Assembly (NCBI GenBank): GCA_964559865.1
Contig: CAZLJD010000030.1
Span: forward strand, 62,001 to 126,000
Source of the DNA: JAGHAJ01 sp964559865 [NCBI: uncultured Synergistota bacterium]
GTDB taxonomy: Bacteria > Synergistota > JAGHAJ01
DNA: 64,000 nucleotides
Direction: 5' to 3'
Position 1 is the stretch's first letter, and each line of letters starts with the position of its first letter. A program made the position numbers and the translations under genes. Positions 56,799 to 64,000 of the stretch are shown here, in pieces. A model generated the notes under the pieces. It saw nothing but the letters and a program-made list of their open reading frames with translations, was not told where the DNA came from and searched no databases.

Positions 56799-57381
56799 TA
56801 AGGTTATGTGGTCTATTGTGGGCGTTCTGGTTGTTTTAGTAATCATATTTGCTGGTATGGCTGTAAATAGGGGTTCGGATGTGGCAAAATTGCGCAACGA
56901 AAATGCCTCTTTACAGCAGAAAGTCTCAAAGTTTCAGGGAGTAGCAGAAGAAGTAAAGAAAAAGTATGCGGTGCTGCAGGAAAATATTGAGAAGATGAAG
57001 AAGTCTTTGCAGGAGTTGCAGTCCGATAGGTCGCTGTGGCAGAAGGAGAAAAGCAGCCTTCAGAAGGGTCTTGAGAACTTAAAGAGCCTCCTTGTCCAGG
57101 AGAAGGAAAGGAATGTAGAATCTGCTGAAAAGATTAAGCAGCTACAGGAGAAGCTCTCCCAACTACAGAAAGAGAAAGAATCTTTACGGACGCAGCTTTC
57201 AAACCTGCAGCAGCGGAACACCAGTAGCGTTGCAGACTTAGAGGAACAGGTTGGGTCTCTGATGGAGGAAAATATGAAACTTAAGGCTGAAAATGCAAAG
57301 TTGCACGCCGAAAACGAGGATTTAAAGAAAAAGATAGAGAACATCAAAAAAGAGCTGCAGGGAGGTAGTAAGCAGGGTTAG
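56791..57381 (+). CDS. Membrane-anchored coiled-coil protein
   Basis: A 196-aa protein with one N-terminal membrane span (about residues 7-25) and an almost continuous coiled coil to residue 190, rich in Lys, Glu, Gln and Leu. No enzymatic domain is seen, and function is unknown. GTG at 56791 is chosen because AGGGGGTG lies eight bases upstream. It ends the rightward run and is followed by a terminator. Confidence 0.75.
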   Translation: MSNKVMWSIVGVLVVLVIIFAGMAVNRGSDVAKLRNENASLQQKVSKFQGVAEEVKKKYAVLQENIEKMKKSLQELQSDRSLWQKEKSSLQKGLENLKSLLVQEKERNVESAEKIKQLQEKLSQLQKEKESLRTQLSNLQQRNTSSVADLEEQVGSLMEENMKLKAENAKLHAENEDLKKKIENIKKELQGGSKQG

Positions 57382-57403
57382 GGACGAACTTAGTTCGTCC
57401 CCT

Positions 57404-57405
<2 letters not shown>
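57381..57405 (+). terminator. Terminator between convergent genes
   Basis: GGGACGAAC (57381-57389), loop TTA, GTTCGTCCC (57393-57401): a perfect 9-bp stem followed by CTTTATGTTT. It overlaps the stop codon of the plus gene and touches the tgt stop, so it may serve both directions; the T-run is short. Confidence 0.75.
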
Positions 57406-59228
<1,823 letters not shown>

Positions 59229-59276
59229 GTGATTAAGTATACCAACGCAGTCGTTCTGTGTCAACTGAAGAGCGTC

Positions 59277-59314
59277 TTTCTAAGTGGATAGGGTATACCC
59301 TATCCACTTAGAAA
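59277..59314. repeat. Perfect 38-bp palindrome
   Basis: TTTCTAAGTGGATAGGGTA (59277-59295) is followed directly by its exact reverse complement (59296-59314). It overlaps the stop codon and last codons of the SLC13 gene. In the minus-strand transcript it would form a long hairpin, but the following sequence (GACGCTC) is not U-rich, so it is not a standard terminator. Confidence 0.9.
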
Positions 59315-60612
59315 TGCCAGATTATTGGAATCAGAACTATTACGAGGATGGTTGTGAGGAGCTGTGGGAACCAACCAGCCTTGATGTAATCTACGAATTT
59401 GAACCTTCCGGGTCCCAGTACTATCGTGTTTGGAGGTGTTGCAATGGGTGTCATGAAGCATAGACTTGCTGCCATTGCCACTCCCATAAGTATGGGGTGG
59501 GGGTTTACTCCCATACCTTTTGCTGCCGCTAACGCTATGGGTGCAACTATGAGTGTTGTTGCCGTGTTGGATGCGAACTGTGTGAGGAATGCGGTGATGA
59601 GCACCATTGCAACGAGCAGACCGAAACCGGAGTGAACGAAGCTATCAAAGGTGTGAGCAATCATAAGCACCCCTCCGGTTTTCACCAGTGCCGAGCTCAT
59701 TGGAAACATACATGCAAACAGAAATATAGTCGTCCATGAAACGGACTGCCATGCCTCTTTCCAGGTGATGCAACCGGTTGCTATTACCAGAAATGCTCCT
59801 AAGGCTGCAGCTACGAGGAGGTTTATGTGGAGTGTTTTGTGGAGAAATGGTACATACTTACCTGCTGCCATTATGAAGATTATAAATACAAACAGACCTA
59901 CGGCTAAGCCCATCTTTTCTTTTCTGTATTGGAAGTTTTTGTCAAGTTTTGGTCCTTCGTAGTCATCTCCCGATGTATCTATCATGCCCTCTGGTAGGAA
60001 GCGCACCCCTACAAACAGCATGGCAAGTATTCCTACCACGGCTATTGGTAAACCTATCTCTGCAAATTCGAAGAATCCAAAGGATGTTATGTGTGCCTTG
60101 TCCAGAAGGGCTTCTACTACCCCGTTTGGTGGTGTTCCAATGAGTGTCATGGTGCCACCAAACGATGCTGCAAATGCGAGGCTCATCAGGAATCTCTTTG
60201 TACTGAAGCCGGCTTCTGCTATCATTGCCAGTATTATTGGGAGGAAACATATGGTTGTACCTGTATTGGAGAGAAATGCGGAGAGTATTGCAGTTGCTAT
60301 CATTATGTTTGCCAGGATAGCCTTTTCCCTTCCCTTTCCTCTGGTTACAGCCCACCTGCCGACCTTGTCCGCAAAACCTGTCCTAAACAGTGCTTCGCCC
60401 ATCATGAACATGAACATGAAAATGAGTGTCCACTTGTTTGCAAAATCCTTAAACGCTACCTTGTACGGAAGTACACCTGTAATGACCAGTGCCACGGGTA
60501 CCATTATGGCAGTGGCCACTAAAGGTATCCACTCTGTTAAAAACAGCACAAACGCAATAACCAAGATTACTATGGATGTCCACGCACCCACATAGTTTAT
60601 GGCGTGTTCCAC
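59308..60612 (-). CDS. SLC13/DASS-family anion transporter
   Basis: A 434-aa membrane protein with about 11 spans. Both signature SNT motifs are present (LSNTGTT near residue 113 and ASNTATT near residue 353), plus TPPNGV and TPPNTIV, the substrate-loop pairs. The family carries di- or tricarboxylates or sulfate with sodium. Its neighbour is a CoA-transferase gene, which suggests organic acids; that is inference. It lies 17 bases downstream of that gene. Confidence 0.9.
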   Translation of the reverse strand: MEHAINYVGAWTSIVILVIAFVLFLTEWIPLVATAIMVPVALVITGVLPYKVAFKDFANKWTLIFMFMFMMGEALFRTGFADKVGRWAVTRGKGREKAILANIMIATAILSAFLSNTGTTICFLPIILAMIAEAGFSTKRFLMSLAFAASFGGTMTLIGTPPNGVVEALLDKAHITSFGFFEFAEIGLPIAVVGILAMLFVGVRFLPEGMIDTSGDDYEGPKLDKNFQYRKEKMGLAVGLFVFIIFIMAAGKYVPFLHKTLHINLLVAAALGAFLVIATGCITWKEAWQSVSWTTIFLFACMFPMSSALVKTGGVLMIAHTFDSFVHSGFGLLVAMVLITAFLTQFASNTATTLIVAPIALAAAKGMGVNPHPILMGVAMAASLCFMTPIATPPNTIVLGPGRFKFVDYIKAGWFPQLLTTILVIVLIPIIWHF

Positions 60613-60629
60613 TGCTATTCACCTCCAAG

Positions 60630-62129
60630 CTAAGGTTTCATTGTCCCTTTCTCTTTTAATCTTAGGTGCCATGAGAATGCTTCACCGAGTAATATTGGAA
60701 TGTGACCTCCCACCTCCTTTTCTGCTCTTTTGTAGTAGTCCCACAGCAAGGGTCTGTAGTCTGGATGTGCACATTTTTCTATGATTTCTCTCACTCGCTC
60801 CTTTGGATCTAACCCCCTTAGGTCTGCTATGCCTTGTTCTGTGACTATGATGTGTGTTTCGTGCTCTGTGTGATCTATGTGTGAGACGAGTGGAACTACT
60901 CTTGATATCTTCCCTCCTTTTGCTATAGATGGAGTTAAGAATATGGTGAGATAAGCGTTTCGAGAAAAATCGCCGGAGCCTCCTATTCCGTTAACCATCC
61001 TCGTTCCAAGGATGTGGGTTGAGTTTGCATTGCCATATATGTCTACTTCTAAGGCTGTGTTCATTGCAATGACACCCAACCTTCTGACTATTTCTGGATT
61101 GTTGCTTATCTCCTGGGGTCTTAATATTATTTTCTGACGGTAGTGCTTTATGTTTTCGTAGAATCTCCTCAGTCCTTCTGGCGACGGTGTGAGAGATGTA
61201 CCCGAAGCAAAGAAGAGCTTTCCTGCGTCTATCAGATCGAACATGGAGTCCTGTATTACCTCTGTCCATACTCTAAGGTTTGAGAAGCTGCTGTTAAGTA
61301 GTCCTGCCATTACAGCATTTGCAACATTTCCCACCCCAGACTGCAATGGAAGAAGCTCTTTTGGTAACCGTCCCTTCTTTATTTCGAGTTTGAGGAACTC
61401 TATCAGATTGTCTGCCATCTGTTTGGCAGTCTCGTCTATGGGTGCTAAGGGTCTTGTCTTGTCCGTTATGTTGCAGGGTACTATTGCTACTATCTTTTCG
61501 GGGGGACACGGCATATACGGGCGGCCTATTCTCTGACTGACATCCGTTATGGGTATGGGGTGACGATAGGGTGGGTCTGCTGGAGTATATATGTCGTGCA
61601 TCCCTATCAGTTCCATTGGCTGGGTAGTATTTATCTCCACTATTACTCTGTCTGCCTCTTTTACGAACGTTGGAGAATTTCCTACAGATGTTGAAGGTAT
61701 TATCCCCCCGTCTTCAGTTATAGCAACTGCTTCTATAATAGCTATGTCGAGGTGTCCCAAGAATCCGTATCTTACCTGCTGTGCCATCTGACTCAAGTGA
61801 ATGTCCTGAAAGAAGGTCTTTCCTTCATTTATCACTCTGTTTATCGCTTCCCCTGTTTGGTATGGATACCTTCTTGCTATTGCACCTACCTCTGCAAGGA
61901 CGTCATCTAACTCTATGCCGACAGATGCACCTGTTAGAAGATTGATTTTAATCCTTTCGCCCTTCTTGATTCTTTCAGATAGTGCAAGTGGAACGGCTTT
62001 TGGATAGCCACAAGGTGTGAAACCGCTGCAACCAACATTCATGCCGTCTTTTATGAGTAAGGCTGCTTCTTCTGCGGTTGTTATCTTGCTTTGAAGGGAC
62101 TTGTTAAATATTCTGTCTCTTATATCCAT
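60630..62129 (-). CDS. Acetyl-CoA hydrolase / acyl-CoA:acetate CoA-transferase
   Basis: A 499-aa member of the acetyl-CoA hydrolase/transferase family. Motifs: SGFTPCGYPKAVP, the catalytic glutamate in IIVTEQGIADLRG, and NGIGGSGDF. Enzymes like this often are succinyl-CoA:acetate or butyryl-CoA:acetate CoA-transferases. ATG at 62129 has GGAGGAGG eight bases upstream; a longer frame would start inside the leader terminator. A promoter and structured leader upstream imply attenuation control. Confidence 0.92.
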   Translation of the reverse strand: MDIRDRIFNKSLQSKITTAEEAALLIKDGMNVGCSGFTPCGYPKAVPLALSERIKKGERIKINLLTGASVGIELDDVLAEVGAIARRYPYQTGEAINRVINEGKTFFQDIHLSQMAQQVRYGFLGHLDIAIIEAVAITEDGGIIPSTSVGNSPTFVKEADRVIVEINTTQPMELIGMHDIYTPADPPYRHPIPITDVSQRIGRPYMPCPPEKIVAIVPCNITDKTRPLAPIDETAKQMADNLIEFLKLEIKKGRLPKELLPLQSGVGNVANAVMAGLLNSSFSNLRVWTEVIQDSMFDLIDAGKLFFASGTSLTPSPEGLRRFYENIKHYRQKIILRPQEISNNPEIVRRLGVIAMNTALEVDIYGNANSTHILGTRMVNGIGGSGDFSRNAYLTIFLTPSIAKGGKISRVVPLVSHIDHTEHETHIIVTEQGIADLRGLDPKERVREIIEKCAHPDYRPLLWDYYKRAEKEVGGHIPILLGEAFSWHLRLKEKGTMKP

Positions 62130-62263
62130 GCTCTCCCTCCTCCATTTGGGAAATAAAAAAACGCATAACCCGACCTTCGGGTTATGCGTTGCTCCCTTCT
62201 TCTCGGTGAAGGCACTTACAGGCAACCTTCACTTGCAAAGGGAGTTGGTAACCCTCTCCCTCA
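62130..62263 (-). ncRNA. Structured 5' leader, candidate riboswitch/attenuator
   Basis: About 133 nt from the predicted start (near 62263) to the CoA-transferase ATG. Three hairpins in order: GGGAG/CUCCC with a GGGUUACC-containing loop (62239-62261); GUGAAGG/CCUUCAC (62226-62232 with 62206-62212); and a 13-bp terminator stem. The loop GGGUUA of hairpin 1 can pair with UAACCC of the terminator's 5' arm, a possible antiterminator. It does not match any riboswitch class I can recall. Confidence 0.6.
62154..62189 (-). terminator. Intrinsic terminator in the CoA-transferase leader
   Basis: Minus strand: ACGCATAACCCGA, loop AGG, TCGGGTTATGCGT, then TTTTTT. The 13-bp stem (62177-62189 with 62161-62173) and U-run make it strong, about 25 bases before the CoA-transferase ATG. 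Confidence 0.9.
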
Positions 62264-62269
62264 ACTGCA

Positions 62270-62298
62270 ATGATATCACCGTTGCTGAGAGTTGTCAA
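62270..62298 (-). promoter_or_regulatory. Promoter of the CoA-transferase leader
   Basis: Minus strand TTGACA (62293-62298), a 17-base spacer and TATCAT (62270-62275). Confidence 0.75.
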
Positions 62299-62328
62299 TA
62301 GTGAAAATTATAACTTTTCTCTTTTGGC

Positions 62329-62357
62329 TTGCCTTAACTTGAAAGTTGGGGGATAAT
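62329..62357 (+). promoter_or_regulatory. Promoter of the chagasin-like gene
   Basis: TTGCCT (62329-62334), a 17-base spacer and GATAAT (62352-62357). GGGAGGTGAT follows before the ATG at 62379. Confidence 0.5.
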
Positions 62358-62378
62358 AGGCTTGGGAGGTGATGAGTC

Positions 62379-62993
62379 ATGAGAAAGGTGTTGGGTAGTA
62401 TTTTGCTCTTTTCTTTTGTTTTAGTTTTTGTCCTGGGTGTGTGTGCATTTGGGGCTACGGTAGCCTTCGTGAGACAGCATGCTGGTGACCTTGTGGGAAA
62501 GAGGGTGGAGCTCTTTGGTAGTGTGATCAGTTTGGGGGGTAGAGCTGTGTTGGTTGATGCAACGGATTGTATATGTCTCAAAGGTGTAAAAGGCGGGATA
62601 AAGGGGTATTTTGGGCTTTCTGGGGAGGTCAGGCTTAGTGGGGGTACGCCTTATGTAAAGGTGGTAGAATATATGAAGGCTATAAGGGGAGATCAGCTTG
62701 TTAAAAAGGTTTCATTGAAAGTGGGGGAGCAGTTTGAGGTTCTTTTGGATGAGCTTGCTACAGCTGGTTATACATGGCATGTGACGAAGATAGATAAGAG
62801 TTGTGTGAGGCTTGTTAGTAAGCGTTCGAAGAGGATTACACCCAAAGGGGTGCTTGGGGGTAAAAATCTTCGTGTATTTGTATTTGAGACGTTGAAAAAG
62901 GGAAAGAGTTTGCTTGTCCTGAAGGAGTATAGGGTGTGGGAAGGAGAGAAGAAGTCTGTAAAGAGCTTCACTTTGTTTTTAGATGTCGAATAG
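62379..62993 (+). CDS. Secreted chagasin-like (I42) peptidase inhibitor with N-terminal domain
   Basis: A 204-aa exported protein with a signal peptide cleaved near AFGA. Residues about 30-95 form a small beta domain of unknown type (VGKRVELFGSVISLGGRAVLV). Residues about 110-204 match inhibitor family I42: GYTWHV (the NPTTGY-like loop region is degraded to ELATAGYTW), FVFETLKKGKSLLVLKEYRVWE. I42 proteins inhibit papain-like cysteine proteases. The start has a good Shine-Dalgarno. The end overlaps convergent hldD by 15 bases. Confidence 0.75.
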   Translation: MRKVLGSILLFSFVLVFVLGVCAFGATVAFVRQHAGDLVGKRVELFGSVISLGGRAVLVDATDCICLKGVKGGIKGYFGLSGEVRLSGGTPYVKVVEYMKAIRGDQLVKKVSLKVGEQFEVLLDELATAGYTWHVTKIDKSCVRLVSKRSKRITPKGVLGGKNLRVFVFETLKKGKSLLVLKEYRVWEGEKKSVKSFTLFLDVE

Positions 62994-63935
62994 CCCTTCG
63001 CAGGAAGAGTTGAGGCTTTTAATATACGATTTTATGCCCTCTTCAATGGTAGTAAAGGGAGATGTATAGCCAGCCCTTCTGAGTTTTGTAAGGTCTGCTT
63101 TTGTAAAGTATTGATATTTTCCTTTTAGTTCTGGAGGAAATGGGATAAACTCGATGGGAACATCTTTGTAGTTTTCCTTTATGAGTTCAGCTACTTTCAG
63201 GAAGCTTTCTGCCCTTCCCGTGCCACAGTTGAATATTCCGGAGAGCTCCGGATGGCTAAAGAAGAAGAGGTTTACATTTACAACATCTTTTACATGGGTG
63301 AAGTCTCTTTTGTAGTCTTCGCTTCCCTCGAACAGAACCATTTTATTGTTCTCTTTTGCTTCCTTGTAGAGTTGGAACACGATGGATGCCATCTTGCCTT
63401 TGTGATACTCCTTGGGACCGTAGATGTTGAAGTACCTTAACCCTACTATTTGGGAATGCACCTCGGAGGAGTTTAAATGCCTCTTTACATACTTGTCGAA
63501 CATGAGTTTTGAGAAGCCGTATATGTTCAAGGAGTATTCGGAGTTTTCGTCTTCTTTGAAGCCGTACTTCCCGGCACCGTAAACTGCTGCTGAAGAGGCA
63601 TATATGAGCCTTATGTGGTTCTGGATGCTGAAGCTCAGGAGGTTTTTGCTGTATTCGTAATTATTGAGCATCATGTATCTCCCGTTGTATTCCATGGTGT
63701 CCGTGCATGCCCCCTCGTGAAATATAACTTCGATACTGTTTGGAGAGATACCGGACAAGAACTTCCATAGTTCCGTTTTGTCCACGAAGTCGGCAAAGGA
63801 TAGACCGTTTAGGTTTTTGAACTTTTCTGAGGTTTTTAAGTTGTCTACTATAACGATCTCATCTATACCCAACTTGTTTAGCCCTTCCACGATGTTGCTA
63901 CCTATGAAGCCAGAGCCTCCGGTCACGATTATCAA
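62979..63935 (-). CDS. hldD: ADP-L-glycero-D-manno-heptose 6-epimerase
   Basis: A 318-aa short-chain dehydrogenase-type epimerase. The NAD site is TGGSGFIGSN, the catalytic Tyr-Lys pair is in NIYGFSKLMFDKY, and FHEGACTDT and KRDFTHVKDV are HldD signatures. It makes the heptose of LPS inner core, evidence for an outer membrane. The start is TTG at 63935. No other LPS gene lies inside the window. Confidence 0.92.
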   Translation of the reverse strand: MIIVTGGSGFIGSNIVEGLNKLGIDEIVIVDNLKTSEKFKNLNGLSFADFVDKTELWKFLSGISPNSIEVIFHEGACTDTMEYNGRYMMLNNYEYSKNLLSFSIQNHIRLIYASSAAVYGAGKYGFKEDENSEYSLNIYGFSKLMFDKYVKRHLNSSEVHSQIVGLRYFNIYGPKEYHKGKMASIVFQLYKEAKENNKMVLFEGSEDYKRDFTHVKDVVNVNLFFFSHPELSGIFNCGTGRAESFLKVAELIKENYKDVPIEFIPFPPELKGKYQYFTKADLTKLRRAGYTSPFTTIEEGIKSYIKSLNSSCEGLFDI

Positions 63936-63967
63936 GGATATCCCCCCATTTAGATAGTTCCTGAGCT

Positions 63968-63996
63968 ATTATATACTTTAGAACCGTTTGTATAAA
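63968..63996 (-). promoter_or_regulatory. Promoter of hldD
   Basis: Minus strand TTTATA (63991-63996), a 17-base spacer and perfect TATAAT (63968-63973). Confidence 0.55.
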
Positions 63997-64000
63997 GGGT

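Noticed and set aside
59277-59314. Ordinary Rho-independent terminator after the SLC13 gene
   Set aside because: The hairpin is long but not followed by a U-run on the minus strand; reported as a palindrome instead.
62161-62263. Glycine riboswitch in the CoA-transferase leader
   Set aside because: CACCGAGAAGAAGGGAGCAA resembles the CACCGAAGGNGCAA core, but the CUCAGG-AAAAGGAC part is absent and the region after it is the terminator. TPP, SAM, FMN, lysine, c-di-GMP and cobalamin cores are not seen either.

Overview
The window spans a bacterial chromosome origin. dnaA sits at 40.6-42.0 kb with clusters of perfect DnaA boxes on both sides. Genes left of it, from rpmH down to 28.3 kb, are almost all on the minus strand; genes to its right, up to 57.4 kb, are all on the plus strand. 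The plus strand reads C/A-rich on the left and G/T-rich on the right, with the change near the dnaA-dnaN gap. No rRNA, tRNA, CRISPR array, insertion sequence or prophage was seen. Coding density is very high, with many 1-30 base overlaps.

Organism: an anaerobe with an outer membrane, probably thermophilic. Anaerobic life is suggested by class III ribonucleotide reductase (nrdD/nrdG) and by acid-kinase and CoA-transferase fermentation genes. The outer membrane is suggested by a T2SS secretin and an ADP-heptose epimerase (hldD). Heavy use of AGA/AGG and ATA codons fits a thermophile. The origin gene order (rpmH-rnpA-yidD-yidC-jag-mnmE-rsmG-noc-parA-parB, then dnaA-dnaN-recF-(remB-like)-gyrB-gyrA) is the Bacillota pattern, including a Noc-type ParB paralogue and a short YidC. 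A diderm lineage with Bacillota-like origin synteny (for example Synergistota or a diderm Bacillota branch) is the best guess, at low confidence.

Layout. 0-14.8 kb (minus): ftsK (partial), tldD, a DUF4911 gene, mltG, an MBL-fold hydrolase, a compact type II secretion operon in the order I-J-K-L-M-N-C-D-E-F without gspG/gspH, a lipoprotein and cysS. 15-19.6 kb (plus): a BMP-type nucleoside ABC importer. 19.7-25 kb: a CHASE4-GAF-GGDEF cyclase, a B3/B4-domain protein, panB, panE and an orphan TRAP binding protein. 25-28.3 kb: nrdR-nrdD-nrdG behind a promoter with two NrdR boxes. 28.3-31.9 kb (minus): 5-oxoprolinase pxpA and a pxpB-pxpC fusion, then a DUF3084 protein. 31.9-40.4 kb (minus): bactofilin, an M23 peptidase, parB, parA, noc, rsmG, mnmE, jag, yidC, yidD, rnpA, rpmH. 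40.4-49.3 kb: oriC, dnaA, dnaN, recF, dciA, a remB-like gene, gyrB, gyrA. 49.3-57.4 kb: psd, pssA, ilvE, buk-ptb-ptb-buk, cheW, radC and a coiled-coil protein. 57.4-64 kb: tgt, a ThiF-family gene, an SLC13 transporter and an acetyl-CoA hydrolase/CoA-transferase (minus), a chagasin-like inhibitor (plus) and hldD (minus).

Themes: chromosome replication and segregation around oriC (parS inside parA, a Noc-site-like sequence inside parB); envelope biogenesis and secretion on the left; fermentation of amino or organic acids by substrate-level phosphorylation on the right. The least explained element is a roughly 130-nt structured leader with a strong intrinsic terminator upstream of the CoA-transferase gene, a candidate riboswitch or attenuator.
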